From: Tenebrio molitor | Lineage: Eukaryota; Arthropoda; Insecta; Coleoptera; Tenebrionidae | DNA: 64,000 nt | Assembly: GCF_963966145.1 (NCBI RefSeq) | Contig: NC_091050.1 | Location: 10,106,001-10,170,000, forward strand | Direction of reading: 5' to 3' | In this document: positions 25,079-37,199 of the stretch, one piece after another | Position numbering within the stretch: position 1 is the first letter of the stretch | Layout of the letters: the number at the start of each line of letters is the position of its first letter | Translations under genes and position numbers: made by a program | Notes under the pieces: generated by a model | The model's database searches: none | Seen by the model: the letters and a program-made list of their open reading frames with translations, nothing else | What the model was told of the DNA's origin: nothing

Positions 25079-26555
25079 CTATTCTTTTTGAAAAATTGAC
25101 CAGAGTGATTTTTCATTGACAGTCTAATATATTTTCTTTAATCGAATCGAAAACGTTTCATCTAAAAATCTTCAATGAACGTTGTTTTATGAGGCAGATT
25201 CTTTCGATTACATTGAAAATTTCACCGAAGAAACCGTTAAGGCTGTTACAAAATAACTAGTTTTCTATTTTTAACAGAGACTATAAAAGAGCTTCTAAAG
25301 TTTTATTGCGAGATGCACCATTCTCAAATAAGAACTGAAAGATGTCTCGTGGATAATTTACATCTCCAAGACTATAGAAATGTTTCGTAATAAACGTAAT
25401 TTAGGCAGTGTCCGTATCCCACACAGCATTAGGGATTCAGCTTGGGGCACATTTAGAATAGTAATATGAATTATCGAGTTTTTCGGTCGTTTTTTAAATT
25501 TGTTTGCCGGTGGCAGACAATCGGAAAGTCTGTTCCTTTATTTATTCCTTCGGAACGAAATAAAACAAAATTGCTTTTGTTGGAGGGCGTGCAAATTCGT
25601 TTTTTAATGTGGAGCCATTCGGACTAACACCTCTCAAAGGAGCCGTTCAATTCGGATCGTAAGAGCTGCGATGATTTCGCCGGGTTGAATATTCGGTCCC
25701 GTCGTCATCCCCCTTGATTATGTCTTTATTTAAGTAAGACTCCACTTCGTTAAACATTCATCAATATTTAGCGTGTAGTAATTTGGGGCTGGAACCCGTC
25801 CCGTTAAAACAACCCACTGTACCTATTTATCTTGTGCATTTCCACCCTAAAAGCGGAAACAAACAGGGAATGTATTAAGCGTTCGAGTTAAAGTTGTGAC
25901 AATTCCGGGGAATTTGGCAAATGTGACAGTGTGACAAACTCGCAGGAAACAAGATCCGTTAAAAGTCGCACCCCCGAAAATTGATTTGATTCCGGGGTGT
26001 GTGTGCTTCAACAGGGCCAATTTATTCCAAAGTTTTTCCGGTTAAATTGGAATGACTGGAAAGTATGTGGCCGGAAATAAATACCAGGGGGCGGAAGACG
26101 CTCCCGATATCGGAGCGTTCCGGTCCATCGTCGCCGGATTCGTGCCCCATCAAATAAATTAAAACCGGATTGTGTTAAAAATGCACGCGCGATCTTCCAA
26201 AGACATCTTCAATCTAAACGTACCGCTTTCACGGGACGCCCCTTCTCTTTCGATATCTCGTTCGCATAAAATAAACATGGAAGCCCTGACCCAAATACTC
26301 AATATTTACCAGTTTGTAAGCGTATATTATTAAAACCGGAGACAATCTGACCAGATCCTGGAAATCTTGGCCCATCTTCCAACCATAAACAAAGAAAGGG
26401 GGACGCGGCCGATCGCTCTCTTCATTTTATGACTTCAGTTTCATTCCGAGCTCAAACTTACAGATTTTCTTTAATAAACTGCAACCATTATTTTCACATC
26501 TCATGTTTGGTTCGCGTGATAAAACGTCCGCAGAAAAATCCGTCAAAACACAGAG

Positions 26556-27194
26556 CATGACCAACTTCATTAAACTATGTTATGGCCATTCCAAATGTCG
26601 AAAAAAAGTAAACCAAATGACAAGTCGATGATGGAGATGAAGTGGCGATATCTAGTGAAATTTAGAATAACCACACATTTAAAAAGTTAAATATCAGGTT
26701 ATGTTATATGCCACTTCATTGTCAAAAACTGTCAGTTTATACGTTTTCGTCGTCATAAAAGTATAAACTGACAGTTTTTGACAATGAAATGGCATATAAC
26801 ATAACCTGATATTTAACTTTTTAATGTGTGGTTATTCTAAATTTCACTAGATATCGCCACTTCATTTCCATCACATGACCAACTTCATTAAACTATGTTA
26901 ACAAATTTCTTTTCTAGTACCACAAATTTCCCGAAGAACCTCAAACCATTCAGCTCTAACTCCACTGCCGCTGGGAAATTGAAATAAAGGTTTTTCAGAA
27001 TTGCCACAAATAATGCATTTAATGAGCATTTTCAGAGTTTTTTGATTGACAAAATTTCAAATTTGACGGCAATTTTACCTTGATGTCTAGCAAACAGATG
27101 TCACCACTTCATCACTATCCACAACATACTTCATACGAAGCGCATTTTAATGGAATTGGAATGGCCATAACATAGTTTAATGAAGTTGGTCATG
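26556..27194. mobile_element. 639-bp composite inverted-repeat element with 7-bp flanking repeat
   Basis: Begins CATGACCAACTTCATTAAAC, TATGTTATGGCCATTCC and ends with the exact complement. CACAGAG occurs directly on both sides (26549-26555 and 27195-27201), fitting a target duplication. A further copy of the left end starts at 26874, immediately after the palindrome 26629-26873. The unit therefore contains three end sequences and is a composite or rearranged element. The right half also has a GATGAAGTGGTGACATCT-like stretch in inverted orientation, related to the palindrome arms. Confidence 0.65.
26629..26873. repeat. Near-perfect palindrome, ~113-bp arms, 18-bp loop
   Basis: The left arm (26629-26742) and right arm (26761-26873) are reverse complements except for a single-base indel and a substitution near the outer end. 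The loop GTTTTCGTCGTCATAAAA separates them. Transcribed as part of the intron in either direction, it would fold into a long hairpin. It lies inside the composite element 26556-27194. Confidence 0.85.
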
Positions 27195-29818
27195 CACAGA
27201 GTTCTCGATAAACTTTCAACTGTAGTCTAGTTGGCGTGAAAACTAAGTGTATTTGTGGTTGCCGCTCCATACGAAAATGATCAAAATTATGTGAATAAGT
27301 GAATCCACACCGTTCACACAGTTGACACTATTGACAGTTCACGCCACATTAGAGTTATGTTTGTATAGAGCGGCACAAATTTCATAACATGGGCATGGCT
27401 TGCTTCGACTACAATCATTTATAATAACCCTGTATTTCCATCTATAGGATTATTATAAATGTTTGTTTCATCATAGTTGCCTGGGCTTAAGGATATCTGT
27501 TGAGATTTGTTGCCTCCTCTGTATAAAATTTGACAATGTGAGTATTTCCGATTTATTCTCACACATGTGAGTATTTGCGAATAATTTTCGTCCAGCTTCA
27601 TGACACTCAGTTGGCACATTTTAACCCTCAAATGCATTCTGCAGCAGAGCCGATTTTCGGAACGAGCCGTAAAAAATGGCCCTCTTTTTGTCGCTTTTGG
27701 CGCTTCAGCATGACGGTCCCATCAACATGATTAAATGTAGTTTTTACCTCCTGAGAAAATCTATAATACACTTCACATGATGCAGAAACGCACAAGGACA
27801 TATTTCTCCACTTTATCTAGAGAAGTCATGTATAAAAAGGCGTAAAATGTTCCACACTGTAATTTATCCAGAACGACGTTTGCAGAGAGAGAGACGGAGG
27901 AAAGCGGAAAAGTTCCGAGCTCGTTGGAACATGTCACCGATATTTGCACTCATCAATTACTCTACCCAGTTTCCATTGTTTATTTACACGTTTTATTATG
28001 TGGAAGATTTTACTGCTTCGCATCCATTTCCGGAGATATCGACTCGTTCTCTATTGAATTATCTTGGAATTAACAATGTCACGTACATATTTATTTCGTA
28101 TTCGGATAAATAACTCGTGCCCGGAGGATTCCATTTATTTACACGTCCTTAAGAGCTTACGCCGAATAAAACCTCCAGGGACTCAATACGAATGTTCGAC
28201 GCGGAAAGGGACCAAAACTTTATAAGTTTCAACTGCCACAAAGTACAAACACTAAAAATTAATGAACTCTTTCAGTTTTCTCAGAACACAACGGAAAAAA
28301 TCATAAAGCTAACAGCTTTCGTTCGCAGACGCCGCTTGGTTCTCACAAAGGAAATTCACTCTCAGTAATCACAGCAAAGCATTTAAAACTTCAAATTTAA
28401 TCAAATTAAAAACGGCGATTTGTTTAAAATTTCAGAGGTTTTATAAACAAAATGCTAAATTGAATTTGAATTTCGATCGACTTTCGCACTAATTTAATCT
28501 AAATGCTGGTCCACAATAATCGTCACTAATTTGTATTTTTGCATAATTATAACTAAATAGTGACATTTGCGTTAAACGCATTAAACTGGAACATTTTACA
28601 CTGCATTAATTTAGCGCACCAGACGAGCAGGTCGATTTATTTGACCGAATTAACGTTTTTGTAAAAAAAAATGCATGGTAGGTAGGTGTCGTTAATAACT
28701 GTTTAATTGGATCGCGGCAGTTGTGAACAATCCACCGACAGATTGATTGCAAAAAGAAATCTGGGCAACCATGCAAAAATATTCAATTTAAAAGTGGCGA
28801 TAAAAAGTTTCTTAGTGCGCTGAAAGCGCTTTCAGCACCTGTTAGCTGCCGGTTGCTGCAATACAAAAGGATTGGGAACAACACAATATCCAATAAAAAT
28901 GTATAATACGTGAGTACGCTTTGATAGAAATCGTTTTGTGGGGGAAAAATGTAATAAAGCGACTTTGAATCAGTTCCGAGATCAAACGATTCGGACGCTA
29001 ATGAATTACTAGCAAACAGTTTAATTCGGCAGAAAAAAGCAATTTGCCCTCAAAGAACATAATTTCATATTTTAGTAAACGTTTGGGGAAATCAAAAGTA
29101 ATTTAAGTGCATTTTTTATGCAAATCTGCCGGGTCTGATAGACGGCGCCGCTCGTTTTTGAATATTTGAGTTCTAATAAATTTTCAATATGTAGATTATA
29201 ACGTGTCGGAAGATTTGATTAAAATTTCCCGTGCAATTTACGTTTATATTGCGGCTGTTCTTGTTGAGCAATTGATGGAATTGCAAATCGGCCCATTTCG
29301 GATTCCGAATTGCCACTGCAATGTTTTTATAATTCTCCTTATGTGATGGGGTGGGATTACGGCGGCGAGGCCAGGTTTTGCGTCGATTGCACCAAGGGCC
29401 ATCCACGGTTCAATTACAGAGTACTCCGGTCGGTAATGCGATTGGTCGATCCGAGGCAATGAACGATATGGCGCAGTAAAAACATCGAATTAAATTTCAC
29501 TAAATTTAAACCAGTTCTGATGAAATTGCAAAATTAGAGGGTTCGGGTTCTACCTTTTCGATTGACTCCAGAGAAGGTTTTTCATTTCAAATTAACATCA
29601 CGGAGTTAAAAAGCAGAGCTTACAAAGGTGCTTTGACTAGCCAGAGCGAAGCAACAAGTTTCTTGTACTTAACAACACTAGGTGCACCTAGTAAAGACGA
29701 TAAAGGCAATTGTTACGTTAATGTTCAATTGTAGCAGCATGTTCCAGACCAACTGAATAAAATAACAAAAATGTCTTGGTAGGGGCACAGACGTGCAAGG
29801 AGGGTTTGAACTCGTTGC

Positions 29819-29893
29819 CGAGGGTTTTTCACGAGTGATAATGATCCTGACGGTTTGAAAATGCAACCCACAATACATTTGCAAAGTATAATC
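29819..29893 (+). mobile_element. Hairpin-family element (copy 4), single arm
   Basis: AGGGTTTTTCACGAGTGATA, ATGATCCTGACGG and AACCCACAATACATTTGC match the left arm of the family. No right arm follows, so it is a half-element. Local open frames on the minus strand are by-products. Confidence 0.6.
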
Positions 29894-30016
29894 TGTATAA
29901 TCTTTGGTAGAAAATTCTTCAATATATTTTTTGACGTGTCATTTTCGCCATTTGCGTATCTTTTTACATATTCATGAACGTCACTTCAAGAGAAACATCT
30001 TCACCGTGACACTATA

Positions 30017-30486
30017 CAGGGTTGTACGAGCCGTACTAGCCTAACATGAAACCCTAATTACAGTGTGCCCATTTTATCGGTTCCCGCCTTAAAACTACAA
30101 AATAGGCAACACAATTTACTTTTCGGAGATGTTAAAAAAAAATGTTTTTGAAAATTTTACAAAGGTTGCATTGAATATTACCATCATGGATGACATCAGT
30201 CATCAAATACTTCAAAAATTTGGAAATAGAGGAATTCTAGTTTAAATTATTAGGTTATGCGTACGTCACTTTGTGGCATATTAAATGTTTCACTTTGGCT
30301 AACTATGTTTGTTATTTTAAAAAATAAATAATTTCCACCAAGATATCTGTGCAATGTATTATGTGTTGCCTATTGCTAAACCGTAAGGCGGGAAGAGATA
30401 AAATGGGCACCCTGTACATTTACATTACAAAAACCATGGTGCCTGTAGTGTAATTTGGGTTGCATACATGTTAGGCTCGTACTCTG
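30017..30486. mobile_element. 470-bp inverted-repeat element, CAGGGTTGTACGAGCC ends
   Basis: The left end CAGGGTTGTACGAGCCGTAC, TAGCCTAACATG and the right end CATGTTAGGCTCGTACTCTG are imperfect inverted repeats of roughly 45 bp. TATA flanks both sides (30013-30016, 30487-30490). It carries a second element (30061-30414) nested inside. Confidence 0.65.
30061..30414. mobile_element. 354-bp inverted-repeat element nested in 30017-30486
   Basis: The left end CAGTGTGCCCATTTTATCGG, TTCCCGCC and the right end GGCGGGAAGAGATAAAATGG, GCACCCTG are inverted repeats extending to AATAGGCAACACA in both arms (about 55 bp). TA flanks it on both sides. The interior is AT-rich with no recognised coding. Confidence 0.65.
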
Positions 30487-32041
30487 TATAGAGGTGTGCT
30501 GAAGAAAATTCGTTTTGGTACACCTGCGAGGCTTAGTTTAGAAGGTGAGACTGTTCCGTGTTGTTTCTTTGTCGTTTCTGACCCCCTTACGTAGACGTTA
30601 CTTAACGTCAAAAGTAAGTACTTATTCTCCCACTTTTTCTCACTTGTTGATAAAAGTAACCCTGCGAACTGTTAGCACTTCTTATATGATGTACCAATCA
30701 ACTTACTAACTAACATTTTGGGTGCGTCATTACTCCAGTATGTGGAATTTTTTCGCCAGCAGCAAAACTTGCAATTTCCTCTCACCCGGTCCGGTATTCC
30801 GGAGCTAATATTTTCTTAATCTTTGCAAAACCGCTTCCACTCTCTTTCCCAGCAGTAACACATCACTGAAAGTGTTCCGTTAAAGACGATATTCCCCGAT
30901 AGGAGTTTTTCAATCTGCTGTCGACGTCGACAAATTGTGTACACAGCACAACAAACAACACCAGTCCGCATCGAAAATTGCAGATCGTTCATGTGACGCG
31001 GACGTTAGAAAAGTAATTTTTTGTTTGATGGGATTATATTATCCCTAACTCCGGATTACGATTTCCTGAACGAAACAGAATTGCGAACAAATACGATCGC
31101 CAATAAAGGGCCACACCTGACAAATAACAAAAACAAACAACCACGATTATTAAGCATTTAACTCGGCCATTTCGTGTTCTTCACCGGAAGGGCATTAATA
31201 TGCAACGAAGCTAATCCGATAGCCGGAATTTCACCGCTCAAACCTGGAATCCGTTCAACCGCTAGGTACATAGTTTGAACCAGAGACCACGAAGAGACAG
31301 CTCTAGGCTCATACAGCAACTGGCTTGATGTAGATAGTTCAGCTTCGGATTGAATTTGCTCTATATTTCATGTAAGAACTAATAGAGAGTTTTCGTGTAA
31401 AATGGAAGCTACAAGGATCTAACTGGTGGAATAATGGGGTACATGGATCCGGTTCTCTAATAAGGACAGGGGAGATTTAGAATAAAATTTGTTTTGCAAG
31501 AGGTGGGCGCTCAATAAAATTTGCCACGCGCAAGGAATAACTAAAGGAACAAATTAAAGAATTCCTCGACAGTAACGTTAAATATTTTTATGAAAATTTG
31601 CAAGAAGTGAAACTGAATATTTCCCGGGATAAATTTGTCATATAATAAATTATGTTTTTTTAGTCTTTTATTTTTTAATGATTCGTAAAGAAAAGAACAA
31701 GATTAAAAAAAAATTGTTTGTTGAGAGTTTTGTTGGGTAACGAGGCAAAATATGTTTTGTTCATATTTTTTGTTTGCTCTTGTTTTGTTGTTTATTTTTT
31801 ATTGGGTGAGTTAGATTATCAAATTATTTTGGAAATGGCGCGAGCCCTCCGCAACGAGGCAGTTTCCGTCAACTTTCGTTGTTGGCGTTAACGAGGTGGC
31901 GTGGTCGGCGAATCCGGGACTTAACGTTGCCAGATACAATAAATCCCTCATCCCGGAAGACCGTTAAAAGTCGTTACTGATTTGTAACACGAAAGAGGAA
32001 GGGCCGAGCCTCCGAGGTCGTTGATAATATTTGCTTGTTAC

Positions 32042-32230
32042 CTTTTGCTACGGGAGACACAGCTATAAAGTTGACAAGGGCGGCACCGGTGCCGTGACCC
32101 ATCAGAGTCACCCTCTCGGGATCACCTCCGAAGGCTGGTAGATTTTCCCTAAGCCAGTGCAGCCCCGCCACCAGATCCATTAGGCCGAAATTCCCCTGGG
32201 CGCTACCTTTAGTACCGGTCTTAAGAAAAC
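32042..32230 (-). CDS. Nlg: Neuroligin, internal coding exon with degenerate nucleophile elbow
   Basis: Encodes 63 codons: GFLKTGTKGSAQGNFGLMDL, then VAGLHWLRENLPAFGGDP, then ERVTLMGHGTGAALVNFIAV, SPVAK. The acceptor is TTTCAG before 32230 and the donor AAAG|gtaaca at 32041; both ends are phase 1. GNFGLxDxxxxLxWxxxNxxxFGGDPxxVTLxG is the signature of the cholinesterase-like fold. The G-x-S-x-G elbow of active esterases reads GHGTG here. The catalytic serine is therefore replaced by glycine, as in catalytically inactive insect neuroligins. The codon split with 48636-48791 (G|GT) restores RLGVLGF, a conserved junction. Confidence 0.95.
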
Positions 32231-33457
32231 CTGAAACAAAAACCGAAATGATTAACTGGAACGCAGATGAAAGAGACGGATTTCAAAAGGCCGCTAACTA
32301 CATGCAAAAATATTCTGCATTCAGCGTGTGCATAAACACGGCGCAATTACTCCGGGAGCGGGCGCTCAGGTGCTGCCGGCTCCGGGGCCACTTCACAAAA
32401 AAATCATATTCGATTGTATCGGAAATGGCTTTTCGGGGTACAAACAAAACTGCAGGAAACGGCGATGAAATTGTCGAAAGCTTCTTCCAACAAAACCACC
32501 AAAATTAATTTTGACAACGTTTCATGTTCCACAAAATTAATTGCCAAATGCAAACGATTCTTCGTTTGTTTTTGTTTCATCGCAAATATTAAACACTAAG
32601 TCGTGCATTTACATTCCACACTTTAACATGCTGTTAATATTGGCGAGGCAGTAAAGAGAGCCTTGGCTATTTCACGTCTTCGTAAAAAGCGGCATAAGCT
32701 GAAACAAATTGCCTCTTTTATTCCTGTAATGACTCTTTAAAATTTCAGCACACACCACGGCCTGTTTTCAGCGTAGATAAACAATTTTCAGAGAGCAAAA
32801 TTATTTAGAGTTTATTTCCATCAACATGTCTTTAGATATTCTATTAAAAACTGCCCTACTACCATTTTTTCATCAAGCTTTTCCCATTCAACCCGCGCTT
32901 TTGTCTTTCCGTTTTAAAACACCGAATAAACGTCAGCTTTCAGGTTTTAAACGCTCTTACATATTGCACACATTTCTCACAACGGAGTCTAAGAAATTTC
33001 AATTTAGGCTTTCGCTTGCTGCCCCTTAACGAACTCCCGTTCGAGTGGCGTTTTGTGTACTCTAATCAAAAGAAATTTTAATGAGAGCGTCCTAGAATAT
33101 CTGTGTCTCTGTGACCATGTCCCTGAATGAATTGGTAATCTAGATTTGTTGGCAAGTGTGGGCAACACGTGTTTTGTGGCTTTCCGAGGCTTGAGCTTTC
33201 CGTTAAAGTGAAATGAAAATGTTCATTAACGCAGCAAACTAGAAACACTTTTCGTACCATTTCAGTTAAATTTAAAAAATGCAAAAATGAAAATTGTTCG
33301 GAGATATTTTTAGAGGTCTTTGATTTTCTCATGGGCTATGAGTCATATCTGCGCAAACGACGAATATCGGTACTTCCACGTGTTATAGTGGTCGACGTTT
33401 TCAGTTTTCATTTACAGATTTTTCACTGGTTTATCGCTCCGCCTTCGTGCAAATATT

Positions 33458-33496
33458 TCCAAGGTCACAGCCCATGAGAGAATCAAAAACTTCTAC
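33458..33496 (+). repeat. ~39-bp dispersed repeat, copy of 14305-14343
   Basis: TCCAAGGTCACAGCCCATGA, GAGAATC and TTCTAC match 14305-14343 in the same orientation. Confidence 0.5.
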
Positions 33497-35331
33497 TGTC
33501 AGGCTAAGAATTTAGCAATACCTCCTCGTACTACGTAATCTCCCGGAAAGATTTCCTCCAACAACCATTTGGGTAAAAAGCTAGGGATCAACTGTTGCAA
33601 GGTACTCTCTGGTGCGCCCCAGCTTTGGGGGTAGGTTTCTGTATAATTCTTTTTTTTTGGGGGGGTATTATAATAATCGGAAAACAATTTTGGGAGGGTT
33701 TGCAGTCGTGAAATGTAAGGGTGTCGCTACCGTCGTTCGGTAATTTTCAAATGAGATAAAAATCTTGCCCGGCCGAGCGGCGTTCAACTCGCCCCCTCGT
33801 TCGGTGAAATTTATTATTTTATTACGTATAGGGGGGGAGCAGCGTCCGGAGGTGCAAATGAAATTAAAAATCGTTTGGAAGTCGGCGTGTGGGGGTGATT
33901 AACGAGCCCGTTTCAGTTACAATGGGGCAAGAGGTTATTTTGTTCCGCGTGCCCCACATTGTAAACGTAAATCCTGCAACCTGCCTACAAAAGCTTTTAT
34001 AAATTAAGTCGAGCACTAGCGGTGCCAACATTGTAATTAAATTAATAAGATGCATATAGTTTGCGAGGGCATTGTTTTTAGTCCATTTGTTTCCGGCACT
34101 TGAGCCAGTTTATTTTGCTAATTTGTCAGGAGAACTAAGTTCGCGTGATGGCTATATTGTGCGAGCTCACCCACTTAAATACTAGCGCCGTATGATAAAG
34201 CAATTAGCACCTAGACCTCGGGCGCGTCTTCCATTGAACCCGAAACAATGGTAGGCCTCGTGGATATCTCGCAATCAATCACCCAACTTCGCCATTAACC
34301 CATTAACCCGCGCAGGGACTTTTTCGGAATGTTGTTGACACGGCGTGGCGGGAGATCACCGCGGTTGATACGCCTGGAAATGTTCCGGAGGGCTTTCGAC
34401 CCATCAAAACATCAAACGAAATTGACTCAAAGCTCTGCAATATATCAGCCGATTGTAAATAACTTTTTCACACAAAGCAGTCGCTGATTATTAGGATGCA
34501 ATAAATAAATCACATTTTTTCCCGAGGACGATTTAACAGATTGGAAAATAGACGACACCCCGGACGCGCCCCCGGAAACGGCTTCAAATATCGATTCGGT
34601 CCTTGCATAATACGCCGACAAAAGTTTATAATGAAATTTTCTCCCGTTACAATGTTTATTTAATTAAAAATTTCACCGGACCTTCTCAACAAATCTCAAA
34701 CGAATCACAGGGCGCTTTCTTTCAGACTCGCCTAAAAATTTAATTAGACGGAGCGGAAAGTGATACATGGAGTCCGGATCGGCCAATAATATGCTCGAGG
34801 ATATTTCAAGGATACAGTCGAGTACAGGACGGACTTTATTAACAAAGTTAGCTCATCACGCGATGTCCTCAAATGTTCCCAGTCCAAAGTGCAAAATTAT
34901 TACTTTGCTATAAAAAAGTTTACTTGCGGGAAGTTATGTGCGGTTAATGAAGGTTCAGCTCGCACAAGAAATGTTAATCATGCAAAAATATAGGAGAAAT
35001 AAAATCATAATGATGTTGCATTAAGTGCATCTTAATTATTAAGTCAAGATAAAATTGTTGTTAGTCACATATTAAATCCATTCTGGAAACTGAAAAAAAA
35101 AAACTATCAAGAGTAATTACAATTTAAATACGCAGACAAAAGACAAAAAAAAGGCATTATCGTTCAAGGAAGCTGAAAAAGAAAAAAAATTTATAACCGG
35201 ACAAAAATAAAATATACATATTGAAATTAGAACATAAATGCATAAATGTTTTTAGTGAAAAGCTTACTGAATTATTACAAATGTTTCTAATATTGCTGCT
35301 GTAGAAATTTGCTACCAATGAGAATGGTGTA

Positions 35332-36146
35332 TGTGATTACTTGGTTGCCTAAAACAAGGGGCTTTTAAGTTTAAAAAATTAATATAAAAAATAATTTAAA
35401 TCAAATCATAACAAGTTCAGTTGATTTGTTACATAATAATAATAATTAATATCTATGTTCACTGAAAATAGTTATTTACGAACCAAGTGCGGGAAAACGA
35501 TGTTCCCGCATGAGCGGATTTTTTAAAGCACGAGCGACGAAGGAGTGAGTGCCTTTAATTAATGCGCGAATGAACGGAAGATGTCTTCATGCAAGTGGTT
35601 CGTACAATATTTTTTGTACGAAAATTAAATTAATTTTTTTTGTTTTAATACATTAAACATAAACGAACATAAAACCAAGTAGGCAGTGATCTTTGGTTAT
35701 TGGAAACAATTGCTTCACTGGATATTTCAATTTTTGCAATAATTTGTGAATTTTGTAGGAACAATTTTCAACGATTATAAATCTTTCCGTAATTTTTTAA
35801 TGGAGGAAAACCCAGGGAAGTTGTATTTTATGAACTAAATTTTATTATTATCAAGACAGATTTTTTTTTGAATGCCTCAAAGGGCCAGTGTTTTTTGCAA
35901 TTTTTACATTCGAGTCGACCGGGAAGCACTCGTTTCGGAGCGAGCGTTGGATGTTGGAAGCGTTGCTTTCAAGGCTATGAGTACAAAAAATCATTATACC
36001 CCAAATTTTATTACACACAGCATTATTTAACTAATACTTCTGAAACAATGTGAAATGTATTGTTATAGTTCTTCTAAATCATTAAATTGTCATTTAAATA
36101 CTTGATATTCTAAATATTCAAATATTGCACAATCCAGTGTTGTCAG
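35332..36146 (-). pseudogene. Decayed transposase C-terminal remnant (interrupted)
   Basis: On the minus strand, 36146-36090 reads LTTLDCAIFEYLEYQVFK and then a stop. This is closely related to LTSLDFAIFGYLEEQMFK at 60180-60266. The outer end near 35332 (TGTGATTACTTGGTTGCCTA, AGGGGCTTT) also matches 60042-60075. Both segments are thus copies of the same transposon 3' part. The intervening DNA here is some 600 bp longer than in the other copy and includes the palindrome 35479-35602, probably a later insertion. Homology stops sharply at 36146. Confidence 0.5.
35479..35602. repeat. Imperfect palindrome, CGAACCA ends
   Basis: Begins CGAACCAAGTGCGGGAAAAC and ends TCATGCAAGTGGTTCG. Complementarity extends with mismatches to the centre GAGCGACGAAGGAGTGAG. 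It lies within the transposase remnant 35332-36146. Confidence 0.55.
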
Positions 36147-36388
36147 ACGAGGACGAGGAATTATTACCTATAAAATCTCGAGCACGCTACGGAAAGGAAT
36201 ACAATCCGTTACTGAGATGGAGACAAGTAGTAAGAAGTGCTAGTTTGGCGTCAACGTCAAGCTCTGTACCGACACGTTATTTAGAAGAAAAAAAATCAGG
36301 AACATTTGGAGTTTTAATTCGTGTAAAAAATTGTACATTTAATTTCTATAATACTGATAAAAAAGTTAAGTATCTTTGTATGTGCTAA
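36147..36388 (+). other. Possible coding segment, unrecognised (plus strand)
   Basis: An open frame reading DEDEELLPIKSRARYGKEYN, PLLRWRQVVRSASLAS and on to YLEEKKSGTFG. It has a balanced, protein-like composition unlike the low-complexity frames nearby. It follows a possible acceptor (TTGTCAG) at the exact border of the transposase remnant. I do not recognise the product and see no clear donor. It may be an exon of a nested plus-strand gene, a captured fragment inside a mobile element, or chance. The part of the frame before 36147 overlaps the transposase remnant and should be ignored. Confidence 0.25.
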
Positions 36389-36940
36389 TTGTTAATAAAG
36401 AATTCTTACAAATGTATATGTATGTATGAACGTTATTTCAAAGTAAGTACCTAAATGGGGATCAAATTTTTTTTTTACTTTCCCCACTAGTGAGGGAAGT
36501 GATTTACTTTCCTCACATGTGATGCAAACGCCTACTTTCATCTCTAAATTGAGTGATGGAAATGTCATTTTCAGACTTGACGTTGGAAAAAAAAATAAAA
36601 TACAAAATAATGTGATGTCAATAAAGTGGTTGTGTGCACGTTGTGGAGTGAATTTGCGAAGAATGAAAACCAGTGAGTGAAAGACAGTAAGCGAAAAACG
36701 ATGAGCGAAAGTGAAGTAACTATGGATACAGACTCTTGCTGTCTTAACTCACTCAGAACATTTTGAAAAGTCAAAGGACAAATTTACATTTTAACTTGCT
36801 ATGAATCTAAAAATTGCCAATTACAATGTTAGAAAGATTTATAATCACTCTGCAGAATACCATTTATTGTGTTTTAACGACGCGTTCACTATTAACGTAT
36901 AGTATAATAATTCGACAGAAACGAAGAGCAAATTTTACAG

Positions 36941-37199
36941 CCTTTGTCATAAGAGTAGCCCTAAAGGGTGTTGGACGAGCTCGGTGGGCCAAAGACGCGA
37001 TCTACATCAGAGATTCGGCCTGACATCTTTATTCCCACCCTCACGGCGTCTTAAAAATGAACAAGCACAACAAACATCTGAGGCGCGTTCTTTATTGGAT
37101 AAAAATATTTTAGAAAAAAATGAGGAACCGAGCCGAATACAGCCAATAGACTGCAGACGTGAGAATAGTATCAATGTTGGCTTTTCAATATTATCGTGA
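36941..37199 (+). other. Possible terminal coding segment, unrecognised (plus strand)
   Basis: After a possible acceptor (TTTTACAG) the frame reads LCHKSSPKGCWTSSVGQRRD, LHQRFGLTSLFPPSRRLK, then a polar stretch ending INVGFSILS and TGA at 37197-37199. It is about 85 codons and serine/arginine-rich. It could be the end of a transcript that includes 36147-36388, but there is no recognised homology. A chance frame remains possible. Confidence 0.2.

Larger units (their letters stand above)
8916..32041 (-). other. Neuroligin intron, 23.1 kb
   Basis: Runs from the donor AAAG|gtaaca at 32041 to the acceptor TTTCAG at 8916, phase 1 on both sides. It contains inverted-repeat elements and dispersed repeats, listed separately, at 9816, 10059, 11224, 12982, 14305, 16135, 19481, 20890, 22997, 24826, 26556, 29819 and 30017. 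In 17200-19400, 25100-26500, 27200-29800 and 30500-32000 I see only AT-rich intronic DNA, apart from a perfect 18-bp palindrome GCTGAAAGCGCTTTCAGC near 28822. The open frame at 16883-17236 (117 aa) is unrecognised. Confidence 0.85.
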
